DNA of 64,000 bases from Maricaulis sp017643475 (GCF_047123815.1 NZ_CP138920.1:1116001-1180000); one strand, 5' to 3'. Counted from the first letter of the stretch, positions 27,646 through 36,145 are shown. The notes: generated from the letters alone by a model not told the origin. Translations and numbers: made by a program.

Positions 27646-29661
27646 TTACGGCGTGACAATATCGAAAGACGGCACCGGCTGTTCCAGCAGCGAGAAGAAG
27701 CGCAGCAACCGTCCACGATCGCCCGTTACGGCAAAATCGCTCGACGTGATCATGTCCATGAGGCCGGCCTCCTGCTGGATCAGGCGCAGCCAGAAGGCCC
27801 GGGTCAGATTGACGGTCGCATCGGCATCATCCGCAGCGGCGCGCTCATAATGGCGCATCACCCCGTTGGAGATCTCAATCACAAAAGTCTGACCCGTATC
27901 CTCAAAGATGAAATTCAGCACCGCCTCAAACTCACCTGCCTCCCCGGCGTCCAGACGCGTGGCCATGGCCGTGAAGAACATGTCCAGAGGAATGGTCTCC
28001 AGGATGTTGCCAGCCGCCCGCGTCACATCACGTGCCTCCACACCGTGACGCAGCTCGTAGGCACCGGTCAGATAGACATCACGCCAGGGGCCGGACTCGG
28101 CCTGGTAGCCCAGCTGCTCATAGCTGCGCGCCAGGAGCTCACGCGCAGTGGCGCTGGCGGGTTCGGCAAAGACAGCATGCTGGGCGAGCTCGGCAGCCCA
28201 TCGGTACTCACCCGCCTCAAACGCATTTCCTGCCGTTTCGAGCACGGCGTCCAGACCGCCCATCGCCGCGATATATCGCTCGGCCGCCTCGACGCGCGGC
28301 AGGGCGTTGAGATGCGCAGGAACACCGTCATACCAGCCGAAATAGCGCTGATAGACCGCCCGCGAATTATGTCGAAGCGTGCCGTAATAACCCCGGATTG
28401 CGAAATTGTTTTCCAGCGCTGTCGGCAAGGTAATTGCTTCGGCAATCTCGTCAGGGCGCAGGCCCGACGCCGCCAGACGCAGGGTCTGATCGTGGATGTA
28501 TTTGTAGATGTCCCGCTGCCCGGCGAGATAGTCGCGTGCCTCGGCATTGCCCCAGACCGGCCAGTGATGGCTGTTGAAGATCACCTCGGTGCGGTCACCG
28601 AACCGCATCAGCGCATCATCGATCGCCGCTGACCAGGCCAGCGCATCACGCACCTGGGCTCCCCGCAGCGTGTAGAGATTGTGCATGGTGCGCGAGACGA
28701 TCTCGGCGCCGCACCAGGCCTGGTAGTCCGGGAAGAACACTGTCAGCTCGGCCGGAGCCTCGGTGTGCGGGGCGTACTGGAACTCCATGCGCACACCGCC
28801 GAACTCCAGCGCTTGGCCGCTTTGGTGAATAATGTGCGTGGGCGCAGCGATTGTATGCGTGCCGATGGCCGGATGCTGACCCAGGCCGGAGCCGACATGA
28901 CCGCGCGGCGTTCGCGGCAGGGGCATGCCGTACATGTAGCCGGAGCGACGTCCCATCACCACGCCGGCGATAACATTCTCGCTGACAGCCTCGGTCAGGA
29001 AATGGGCTGGCGCGATCAGGCTCACCTCGCCTGAAGCGATTTGCTCCAGCTCCACCACGCCAGCCAGGCCGCCAAAATGGTCGATATGACTGTGCGTGAG
29101 AATGATCGAAGCGATGGGGCGTTCGCCCAGTGCCTCATTGACCAGCTGCATCGCCGCCCGTGCGGTTTCCACAGAAGTCAGAGGGTCAATGATGATCCGG
29201 CCATCCGGCCCATCAATGACGGACATGTTGGAAAGATCATAGCCACGCACCTGGTAGACACCCTCGGTGACCTCGAACAGGCCGTGAATGGCGTTGAGCT
29301 GTGACTGGCGCCAGAGGCTGGGATTGACCGTCGCCGGCGGTTCGCTGTCGAGAAAGGCATAGTCGGCGGCCCGCCAGACAATTTCACCTTCCGCCCCGCG
29401 TATATCCAGACTGTCCTCGCGCGACACCAGCCCGCGCATGGCGAGTTCGAAATCAGCGTCATCCTGCATCAGGGGCGAGGCGAGGACCTCGCCATTATAG
29501 GCCTGCGTGGCGGGCGTGGCGGCTCGGAAACCGGACGCATCGACCGCGGCCTCCGCGTCATACTCCGCCACGTTTTCACGTGTGGGCGCGCCGCACGCGC
29601 CCAGGCTTGCTGTCAGCACGATCATGGGCAGCGCATGCGACCAACCGGTTTTGTTGTACAA
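27646..29661 (-). CDS. MBL-fold alkylsulfatase-like lipoprotein
   Basis: Protein of 671 aa. A lipobox (TASLGAC near residue 23) suggests lipid anchoring. The metallo-beta-lactamase domain carries the binuclear zinc motif THSHIDHFGG at about 190, a further acidic and histidine set (NSHHWPVWG), a helical dimerisation region and a C-terminal SCP2-like domain. This is the layout of SdsA1/YjcS linear primary alkylsulfatases, which release sulfate from alkyl sulfates. The start is TTG 29661, supported by GGGGGAG upstream; the later ATG would leave almost no signal region. Divergent from the Crp-family gene. Confidence 0.85.
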   Translation of the reverse strand: MYNKTGWSHALPMIVLTASLGACGAPTRENVAEYDAEAAVDASGFRAATPATQAYNGEVLASPLMQDDADFELAMRGLVSREDSLDIRGAEGEIVWRAADYAFLDSEPPATVNPSLWRQSQLNAIHGLFEVTEGVYQVRGYDLSNMSVIDGPDGRIIIDPLTSVETARAAMQLVNEALGERPIASIILTHSHIDHFGGLAGVVELEQIASGEVSLIAPAHFLTEAVSENVIAGVVMGRRSGYMYGMPLPRTPRGHVGSGLGQHPAIGTHTIAAPTHIIHQSGQALEFGGVRMEFQYAPHTEAPAELTVFFPDYQAWCGAEIVSRTMHNLYTLRGAQVRDALAWSAAIDDALMRFGDRTEVIFNSHHWPVWGNAEARDYLAGQRDIYKYIHDQTLRLAASGLRPDEIAEAITLPTALENNFAIRGYYGTLRHNSRAVYQRYFGWYDGVPAHLNALPRVEAAERYIAAMGGLDAVLETAGNAFEAGEYRWAAELAQHAVFAEPASATARELLARSYEQLGYQAESGPWRDVYLTGAYELRHGVEARDVTRAAGNILETIPLDMFFTAMATRLDAGEAGEFEAVLNFIFEDTGQTFVIEISNGVMRHYERAAADDADATVNLTRAFWLRLIQQEAGLMDMITSSDFAVTGDRGRLLRFFSLLEQPVPSFDIVTP

Positions 29662-29760
29662 CGGACTTCTCCCCCGTGTTTTGCAGTCAGACTAAGCGCA
29701 CTTGCTTCCCGCGCAAACCTCCCTAGCCTAAAGAGAATATCCAATCATGCCGGGGATCGA

Positions 29761-30444
29761 ATGTCTTTCGAAAGCGCTTGGGAATCAGTCTGGAACCGGA
29801 TCGGCCTGACCGATGCGGTTGCGCGCGCCGCCTTGCAGCGCGCAAGCGAGCTCGCACAGGTGCCAGATGGCGAGCCTGTGATCTCCCAGGATGCGACCGA
29901 CGACAGCGTCTATCTTCTGCTGGATGGCGAGATGCGGGTCGGAGTGCTGGCACGGTCGGGGCAGGATGTCTGGGTCAGCTATCTCGAGCCGGGCGCGATG
30001 TTTGGCGAAATGGCCGCACTGACGGGCGATCCGCGCACGACGGAGATCACGGCCAGCAAGGACAGCGTTGTCGCCCGCATTACCGGCGAGGATTTCCTGG
30101 CGCTGATCGAGGCGCACGGCCAGATTGGCCTCGCCCTGTCACGCATGCTGGCCGCCCGCATGCACGCCACCACCCGTCGCATGTTCGAGTTGAGCGCCCT
30201 GTCGACGACGGGCCGCATCTATGCGGAATTGCTGCGCATGTCGCGCAGCAGTGACGAGGGGGGCACGCGGATTATCTCGCCCATCCCGTCCTTCAAGGAG
30301 ATCGGGGACCGGGTGGCCGCGGCGCGTGAAACCGTGTCCCGCACGGTCAGCCGCCTGGCCGAACGCGGTCTGATACAGCGCGGGGACGACCATATCGAGC
30401 TGATCGATCCGGAACAGCTAAGCCGTCTCGAGGATACCATGTGA
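29761..30444 (+). CDS. Crp/Fnr-family transcriptional regulator
   Basis: Cytosolic regulator of 227 aa. The cyclic-nucleotide-binding jelly roll occupies about 20-130. Its phosphate-binding cassette reads FGEMAALTGDPRTTEI, keeping the Gly-Glu and Arg-Thr that contact the cyclic phosphate in cAMP-binding members. No Fnr-type cysteine cluster is seen. A long dimer helix is followed by a winged HTH with GDRVAAARETVSRTVSRLAERGLI at about 185-210. The 3' end overlaps the convergent nucleotide-cyclase gene by 27 bp. That neighbour makes a cyclic nucleotide the natural candidate ligand; this is inference from context. Confidence 0.88.
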   Translation: MSFESAWESVWNRIGLTDAVARAALQRASELAQVPDGEPVISQDATDDSVYLLLDGEMRVGVLARSGQDVWVSYLEPGAMFGEMAALTGDPRTTEITASKDSVVARITGEDFLALIEAHGQIGLALSRMLAARMHATTRRMFELSALSTTGRIYAELLRMSRSSDEGGTRIISPIPSFKEIGDRVAAARETVSRTVSRLAERGLIQRGDDHIELIDPEQLSRLEDTM

Positions 30445-32235
30445 ACTGCGAAACGCTCGTGCGACCAGGGAGTCCGGGGCGACCTTGCGCAGGGTGTACA
30501 GCCGCACGGGCGGCAATTGCGGATCGACGCGTTTGAGCCCCACCGGTTCACAGCGAAACCCGCCATCCTGTTCCATCGCCAGCACCGCGGCAAAGGCTTC
30601 ACTGGCGAAAATCGTTCCAGGCATCGCCGTGCTTTCGATACGCGCCGCGAGAGACACCTGGGCTCCGAACAGGCTGTCCCGGTCCATCAAGGGGTCTCGC
30701 CCCTGGTGCGCCGGACCGAAATGCAGGCCGATGCGCAGGTCGAGCTGGTCCGGAAGATCCAACTCGGTCAGGTCAATCGCCTTGAAAGCCTGCATCAATT
30801 GCGAAGCGGCTTCCGCGGCCTCGCAACTGCCTGAATAGGCAAGAAAAAGTCCATCACCCCAGCTGTCGAGATAGGCCGGTGATGTCGCCCGAGCGGCCAT
30901 GGCCATCGGCTTGAGCACGGCCTCCACGAAACTCGGCACGGTGTCCTCGGCGATGCGGGAAGAACCGACCACATCGGCAAACAGCATCGCCCGCATGGCG
31001 GGGCGGTAGTCACTGGCCTCGGCTTCCAGCGGCCGCTTTGGCCGCGCGCTCGAACGCTCGCGACGGACCTCGATCAGGCTCTGCTGCAAGTCCGCGCACA
31101 GCCAGATATCGCCATCGCGCGCCGTGCCGAACTCCCGGGCCGGGTCGGACGGGTCGAGCACCAGCAGCTGGACCGGCTCTGTCGCCAGCATTTCGGCGCG
31201 CAAGCGGGCCAGACCCATGGCGATGGAACTGGCCAGATTGATCGACGCACCGGAGATCAGCACTCGGTCCGAACTGGTCTCGAGAATATCATCTGCCTCA
31301 CCCAGACAATGTTCGCAGCGGCGTACCCATTCGCGACCAAAAGGCTGCACCGAGCTCTGCAGGAAGACATCAACCGGCACGGGCAGCACCACGGTCAACG
31401 ACGCCCCGCGTCGAAGCACTGCCTCGGCAAACAGGATGTCGGCCCCGGCGGCCAGTGCACCGAAAGCGGCTCCGGTGTTGTGTTGTTCCAGCGCCTGCTC
31501 GATGCGGCCGGCCAGGCTGTTGCTCTCGCCACCCGCTGGAAGCAATTCGGCCACTTCAGAGAAGATATGGCCGGCATAGTGGAAGGGGCGCGGCAGGACC
31601 GGCAGGGGTAGCGATTGCGCGCTGAGCCCCATGGCGGAACCGACGAGGGCCAGCTGGCGACGGGTCACGGCATGGGCGCCGTAGTTTTCCGGATCCTCGG
31701 CCAGCGCTGCGTTGAGGGCGACCTGCGCCGCACGCAGATCCCCGAGCAGGAGGTGAGCTTCAGCGGTAGAGGCGAGCTGGTAGTACCGGGCCTGCGGATT
31801 GCCAGCCTGGACCTCGCCGGAGGACAGCACTCGCCGCGCATACTCGCGGGCCTGGTTCCCGTCCCCGCTGAGCGCCATCATGCTGGCGGCATTCACACCG
31901 GTATAGGATCCGCCAGTCGCCTCGAACACGGCGCCGTAACGAAGAGCGGACTGGCGGGCCAGGGGCTGGAAGTGTTCGCTGACGGCCTCGAATGCCATCG
32001 CCTTCACCAGGCGCGCATCCAACGCCATCAGATCCTCGTCTAGCTCGGCCTGGTGCAGACCGTATTCGCGGAATTCTCTACGAGCCCGGTCAATCGCGCC
32101 ACTGCGCAGAAGGCAGATGACGGCAGCGTGTTTCAGCCGCGCGTCATCGGGATTTTCCTGGAGGGCCCGCAGACACAGTTCATGCGCGCGTACGAGATTG
32201 CCGTTGCGGATCTCTGCGTCGACCGTGTTCTTCAA
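30418..32235 (-). CDS. Class III nucleotide cyclase with N-terminal TPR-like and SLOG-like domains
   Basis: Soluble protein of 605 aa. Residues 1-200 are TPR-like helices. Residues 215-390 form a Rossmann-like region with GALAAGADILFAEAVLRRGASLTVVLPVPVDVF, which resembles the SLOG-like part of TRAF-binding/cyclase proteins. Residues 412-585 are a class III cyclase domain. The metal aspartates are D421 (FADVVGSS) and D461 (DSWGDG), and the transition-state arginine is R532. At the usual base-selecting Lys and the usual Asn stand D457 and S528, so the product (cAMP or another) is open. The start is TTG 32235 after GGGAGGGGG. Last gene of the TIR operon. Confidence 0.85.
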   Translation of the reverse strand: MKNTVDAEIRNGNLVRAHELCLRALQENPDDARLKHAAVICLLRSGAIDRARREFREYGLHQAELDEDLMALDARLVKAMAFEAVSEHFQPLARQSALRYGAVFEATGGSYTGVNAASMMALSGDGNQAREYARRVLSSGEVQAGNPQARYYQLASTAEAHLLLGDLRAAQVALNAALAEDPENYGAHAVTRRQLALVGSAMGLSAQSLPLPVLPRPFHYAGHIFSEVAELLPAGGESNSLAGRIEQALEQHNTGAAFGALAAGADILFAEAVLRRGASLTVVLPVPVDVFLQSSVQPFGREWVRRCEHCLGEADDILETSSDRVLISGASINLASSIAMGLARLRAEMLATEPVQLLVLDPSDPAREFGTARDGDIWLCADLQQSLIEVRRERSSARPKRPLEAEASDYRPAMRAMLFADVVGSSRIAEDTVPSFVEAVLKPMAMAARATSPAYLDSWGDGLFLAYSGSCEAAEAASQLMQAFKAIDLTELDLPDQLDLRIGLHFGPAHQGRDPLMDRDSLFGAQVSLAARIESTAMPGTIFASEAFAAVLAMEQDGGFRCEPVGLKRVDPQLPPVRLYTLRKVAPDSLVARAFRSSHGILETA

Positions 32236-32296
32236 ACGCCCCCTCCCAGAGTGATTGGCGATCGAGCCAGGTCAGAAGGCTGATGAAATACCGGGC

Positions 32297-32905
32297 CTAG
32301 GACGGACCGACATCCACATCGACCTCCGGATCAATGATCAATCGCGTGACTTGCTGCCCGGCATTCTGGGACGCCTCGATGAAGAGCGCAAACTGATGTT
32401 TGACACGTTTTTTCACCTTCTGCACACCGATCTGGAAGCTGAATGGCTTGGCGCTCTGGCCATGCAGGTCCAGCCAGTCCAGGCCGCAGAAAAGGGCTTC
32501 GGCCCCCTCGGTCTTGAACTTGATGCGGGCTTCCTCGAATCCCCAGCCCGGCGCGTGGACATGGAAGATGATGCGCGCGGGACCGACGACGTGCTGGTCG
32601 AACGGGCAATTCATGACACCGGAACACGGCGCCCACATGCCGGCAAGCGCCGAGGTAACCGCCATCCGCATGGTCGCAGAGTTGGTAGAGGCATAATCGT
32701 CCACAACCTCATTGAATACCATCAGGATCTGCGTGATTTGGGTATCGTCAAACGCCGGCAATCCCCAGTCACTTCCGTTGACCACGACAAATCCGTCATT
32801 GGCTTTCGCAATCAGGCTGAGATAAGTGAGCTCCGGCTCGAAATCGCAGGCGTCATCAATATTGGCCTGAACCCGGCTGCCATCGAATGATTCTTGGTCG
32901 ATCAT
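32297..32905 (-). CDS. Unrecognised 202-aa protein between TIR and cyclase genes
   Basis: Soluble protein with no signal peptide or TM helix. ATG 32905 follows GAGAGGGGA. The N-terminal half is helical (ITQILMVFNEVVDDYASTNSATMRMAVTSALAG). The C-terminal half looks beta-rich (ARIIFHVHAPGWGFEEARIKFKTEG, KPFSFQIGVQKVKKRVKHQF) and ends in acidic DPEVDVDVGPS. It contains several cysteines (MWAPCSGVMNCPF). I do not recognise the family. It lies 33 bp after the TIR gene and 61 bp before the cyclase gene on the same strand, so it is probably a third component of that operon. Confidence 0.7.
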   Translation of the reverse strand: MIDQESFDGSRVQANIDDACDFEPELTYLSLIAKANDGFVVVNGSDWGLPAFDDTQITQILMVFNEVVDDYASTNSATMRMAVTSALAGMWAPCSGVMNCPFDQHVVGPARIIFHVHAPGWGFEEARIKFKTEGAEALFCGLDWLDLHGQSAKPFSFQIGVQKVKKRVKHQFALFIEASQNAGQQVTRLIIDPEVDVDVGPS

Positions 32906-32938
32906 GGTAATCCCCTCTCTACTCACAAACTCGGATAT

Positions 32939-34960
32939 CTATTCTGCTGGCTCCATGGCTGCCGCCAGGGCATTGGCCTGTTCCAGCTGGGCACGCAGGA
33001 AGATGTGCTCCACCCCTTCCGGGCGGGCTTCATAGGCTGTCAATGCCTGGCCCAGCACCGTGTCCGCGTCAGCGTGACGCCCCGCTGCACGGTGTTGTTC
33101 CGCCAGAAAATTCGAGATCAACAAGGTATAGATATAGTCCTGGCTGGACGCGGAGCCGTCTTCGCGGGCGCGGGCAAATTGCACCAGCAAGTTCTCGCCT
33201 TCCGAGCGTGATGCCTCTTCCTCACCGATCGCCGCGAGCAGGCGCATTTGGCTGGCACGGACCTGGACGCGGGCCTCACCGATCTGGTCAAGCTCCGCTG
33301 TCTCCCAGCTCTCATGGCTCATCAGACGCGACAGGTTTATCATGGCCGCTCGGGCCTCGGCTACCTCACCCGCGAACAGGTGGGCATCAACCAGCAGTGA
33401 CAGCGTGCGCACCGCATTTATGCGCCAGTTCACGCGGTCCGGTTCGTGACGGACCAAGGCCTGCGCCTCAAGCGAGGCCGGGATGAGATAGACCAGCGCG
33501 TTCTCGACAGATTCCGCGCTGGGCGGGGCTCTCATATAAAGGTACATGCGTGCGACATTGGCCTCGGCAACCATGGCATCACGGCGAAGACGCCAGTCAT
33601 CCTCGAAATTCTCTGCGCCATTGAGTACTTCGATCTGTTCAAGCAGGTGAAGGATAGCGCCCTGGGCGTCCATATTCTCCTCGCGAACGGAGGCCAGCCA
33701 GCCATAGGATCCGGCCAGATTATCGCGTTGGGCGTTAGTCGGATATTGCTGGAACGCGCTGGCGAAGTGGTCGCGACCATATTCGAAAGAGGCTTCAGCC
33801 TCTTCCAGATTGCCGCGGCGCATCTGGACAATACCCATATTGTTGCGCGCATGCCCCGCCTCGTTCAGCCATTCCAGATTGGTCGGGTCGATCTCAACCA
33901 GCTGTTCGGTAAGCTGTCTGTACTCGTCCCACCGCGCCTCGGCGATATCCAGCTCCTGCCCAAGAAAGGCGAAATACCCCAGCCAGAAGCTCGACTGGCT
34001 GTGCTCGTAGATCCGGGCCGGTTCGGTCGGATCTCGCTCCAGGATAACGCGGGTGGCCTCGAAAGCAGACGTTGAATAACCGCGCGCAGCTTGCAGATCT
34101 CCCTGTGCCAGCTCGATCTCGGCCAGCATGTGTCGCGCCCGGGCGCTACGTCCGAGCGAATCCGCTGTCATCTCCCGCGAAGGCTGGGCGGAATAGTATT
34201 CGATGACCTTCTCCCCGACTGCGTCGAGAACATCGAGACGGCCAACGGGCTGAAGCTGCGCCTTGAGATCAGTAAGCATGAATTCGATCAAATCCTCTGC
34301 TTCCGCTTTTCGATGCTCCGCCTCGGATCGAGCCGACATCGCAAGCAATGAAAGTGAGGTCATGATTAACGCAAGAGCCGAGGTAACCACCGTGACCGCC
34401 GTCACGCGACGCTGTCGCCGTTGCAAATCGCGTTGCAGGATTTGATCGAGCGGAAGACCGAACAGGCCGGCGACCAGCTTGACGACGCCCGTGCGCTTAC
34501 CATCCTTGCCCGGGCGGAAATCGGCTCCGGCCGGCTCATCGAACCCGCCATCCTCCCGCGGCCGACGCAGGGTGGGTGGGTAACAATTCTCGTTGCTGTC
34601 CTCACCGCCGGGTTCACCCGCCGTGATCGCGGCGAGGATCGGCCGGTCCGGATGCAACTCCCGAAAAACCTCGACCTCCCGATTGACCCATTGTGACTTT
34701 GCCGCCGACGGCGAGCAGACCACGATCAGCGCGGCCGACGAAGCCAGGGCGTCTTGCACGACGGCGGAGAGGTCGTTTGCTGCCGGCAAGTCATCGCGAT
34801 CCCGGAAAATGCGACCGATCCGGCCGGGAACCGCGCCATCGGCCGTCACCAGGTGTTTGGGGATCCGGTAGGTCTCGAGCTGACGATGCAGCCAGCGCGC
34901 AAAACGCTCATCATCGTGAGAGTAGCTTATAAAAGCTGCGTAGTTCGAAACGTCGGTCAT
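32939..34960 (-). CDS. TIR domain protein with one TM helix and C-terminal TPR-like array
   Basis: Protein of 673 aa. The N-terminal TIR domain (about 5-135) starts NYAAFISYSHDDERFARWLHRQLE and has a BB-loop FRDRDDLPAANDL. The motif SQWVNREVE places a Glu (E95) where NAD-cleaving TIRs have their catalytic residue. A single TM helix (about 186-208) is followed by an amphipathic segment AEDLIEFMLTDLKAQLQPVGRLDVLD and then many TPR-like helices (about 270-610). The TIR side is probably cytosolic and the repeats periplasmic, although both ends could be cytosolic if the helix is a hairpin. ATG 34960 has GGGGA upstream. First gene of a three-gene operon ending in a cyclase. Confidence 0.87.
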   Translation of the reverse strand: MTDVSNYAAFISYSHDDERFARWLHRQLETYRIPKHLVTADGAVPGRIGRIFRDRDDLPAANDLSAVVQDALASSAALIVVCSPSAAKSQWVNREVEVFRELHPDRPILAAITAGEPGGEDSNENCYPPTLRRPREDGGFDEPAGADFRPGKDGKRTGVVKLVAGLFGLPLDQILQRDLQRRQRRVTAVTVVTSALALIMTSLSLLAMSARSEAEHRKAEAEDLIEFMLTDLKAQLQPVGRLDVLDAVGEKVIEYYSAQPSREMTADSLGRSARARHMLAEIELAQGDLQAARGYSTSAFEATRVILERDPTEPARIYEHSQSSFWLGYFAFLGQELDIAEARWDEYRQLTEQLVEIDPTNLEWLNEAGHARNNMGIVQMRRGNLEEAEASFEYGRDHFASAFQQYPTNAQRDNLAGSYGWLASVREENMDAQGAILHLLEQIEVLNGAENFEDDWRLRRDAMVAEANVARMYLYMRAPPSAESVENALVYLIPASLEAQALVRHEPDRVNWRINAVRTLSLLVDAHLFAGEVAEARAAMINLSRLMSHESWETAELDQIGEARVQVRASQMRLLAAIGEEEASRSEGENLLVQFARAREDGSASSQDYIYTLLISNFLAEQHRAAGRHADADTVLGQALTAYEARPEGVEHIFLRAQLEQANALAAAMEPAE

Positions 34961-35084
34961 GCGAGTCCCCAAAATCACTCACCGACCACTCTCCTTCACA
35001 CGCATTGCGTGCGCAAGCAGAAGCGAAGCCCAGCTTGTTGAAAATGGTCACGATTTTGGGCGGCATACCGATTGGAAGCGATAG

Positions 35085-35138
35085 GGCGGAGTGCGACGCG
35101 CTGATCAGGCGCTTATTGGGCAAGTGCCGCACTCCGCC
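35085..35138. repeat. 11-bp perfect inverted repeat upstream of the TIR operon
   Basis: GGCGGAGTGCG at 35085-35095 is repeated inverted as CGCACTCCGCC at 35128-35138, with a 32-base spacer that itself holds a small GCGC/GCGC hairpin (98-101 with 109-112 of the 35,0xx-35,1xx stretch). It lies 125-178 bp upstream of the TIR start in a 280-bp gap. It could be an mRNA leader structure or an operator. No T-run follows on either strand, so it is not an obvious intrinsic terminator. Confidence 0.45.
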
Positions 35139-35212
35139 AAGCATGCTGAGGGATGTTTTGGGGCCATCCCGGTCGGCAGCCAGAGCAATCTAGCGAGCTT
35201 CGTGGGCGCTTC

Positions 35213-35230
35213 GCGTGACTGCGGTCACGC
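35213..35230. promoter_or_regulatory. Crp-like dyad (GTGA-N6-TCAC)
   Basis: GCGTGACTGCGGTCACGC is a perfect 7-bp inverted repeat around four bases. Its core GTGA-CTGCGG-TCAC has the spacing of a Crp-family operator. It lies about 260 bp upstream of the TIR start and 11 bp beyond the stop of the DUF3108 gene. It could instead fold as a hairpin at the 3' end of the DUF3108 mRNA, since it is directly next to another palindrome and no T-run follows. Confidence 0.4.
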
Positions 35231-35245
35231 CATAAAACTTTTATG
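35231..35245. repeat. AT-rich palindrome at the DUF3108 stop codon
   Basis: CATAAAACTTTTATG is a perfect 7-bp inverted repeat with one central base. It includes the TAA stop of the DUF3108 gene (35241-35243) and abuts the GTGA-N6-TCAC dyad. Two hairpins in tandem at the end of a gene could act together in transcript ending or protection. Confidence 0.35.
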
Positions 35246-36104
35246 CAGCAGAAACTTGCGCGAGTTCGATCGTCACACCGCCGAGACCGGCGCGCGTATA
35301 GAGCCGGACTGGCAGATAGTATCGGCCACCATCTATCGGAGCGAGCCAGATCCGCAAGGGCTGGCTGAGTTCGCGCTCGCTGGGATAATCTTCCGGATCA
35401 TATCCCGAGATCGGCTCGTACCAGATATCACACAAAACCGCCTCACCGCGCCATCCACGTGTCCGGATGCGGTCACGGCCGCGATTTTCGAGGCGCAGAT
35501 TGTATCGCGATTTGCCGTCAAACACCGGCAGCACCCCTTCACAACCAAGCCCCTCATCCCGGTTCAACTGCTCTGACAGGGCAACAAAGGCGGACATCGG
35601 ATCGATCGCGCCCGTGCGATCATCCTCCGAAGCCGGTGGCACGCCCCAGGAGCCAAAGGGCGGCTCGACTGCAGATCGGGCAACCCCTTCGGCGAAGCTC
35701 ACCTCGACCGAGCGGACCTTGCGTCCGGTCCGCTCGACATGGGCATAACGACGAGGCGAGGCCTCGGTATCTTCGATATATCCCTGCACTTCCGCATTGA
35801 TGTCAAAATCAGTGAACAGTGCTGCCAGCCCGGCTGCCTCGATCCGGGTGCTGGCGGAGTAGGCGGTATCCGCGAGCCGGGCCTCGAAAACGATGTCACC
35901 CACCGGGAAAATCAGAACGCGACTGGAATAACGCGCAGTCAGGGAAAACGTATCCTGCGCAGGGACAACCGCGTCTTCACTGGCCACAGAGGCCGGTGCC
36001 GTCAGCAATGACAGGCCCAAACAGGCCGGCACGGCCAGTCGCACAATCGAGTGTGAAACCGCGGATAGTCGAGACAGGAAAACCATCCACCAAGAATGAC
36101 ACAT
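35241..36104 (-). CDS. DUF3108 domain protein, exported
   Basis: Protein of up to 287 aa with an N-terminal signal sequence (IVRLAVPACLGLSLLTAPASVAS). The DUF3108 beta-rich body has FSLTARYSSRVLIFPVGDIVFEARL, a central ID-PMSAFVAL segment, a conserved cysteine pair region (GLGCEGVLPVFDGKSRYNLRL, AVLCDIWYEPISGY) and the C-terminal RIWLAPIDGGRYYLPVRLYTRAGLGGVTIEL. It is presumably periplasmic; the function of the family is unknown. Both ATG 36104 and ATG 36086 are possible starts and neither has a strong RBS. Divergent from the aldo/keto reductase gene. Confidence 0.75.
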   Translation of the reverse strand: MCHSWWMVFLSRLSAVSHSIVRLAVPACLGLSLLTAPASVASEDAVVPAQDTFSLTARYSSRVLIFPVGDIVFEARLADTAYSASTRIEAAGLAALFTDFDINAEVQGYIEDTEASPRRYAHVERTGRKVRSVEVSFAEGVARSAVEPPFGSWGVPPASEDDRTGAIDPMSAFVALSEQLNRDEGLGCEGVLPVFDGKSRYNLRLENRGRDRIRTRGWRGEAVLCDIWYEPISGYDPEDYPSERELSQPLRIWLAPIDGGRYYLPVRLYTRAGLGGVTIELAQVSAA

Positions 36105-36145
36105 GCGGCTTTGCGCTCCAATTTGGATAACGCTAACATGCCGCC

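Noticed and set aside
30418..34960. Direct naming of the TIR/cyclase operon as Pycsar or CBASS
   Set aside because: The TIR protein lacks a cyclic-nucleotide-binding domain, the cyclase has extra TPR and SLOG-like domains, and no CD-NTase motif is present.
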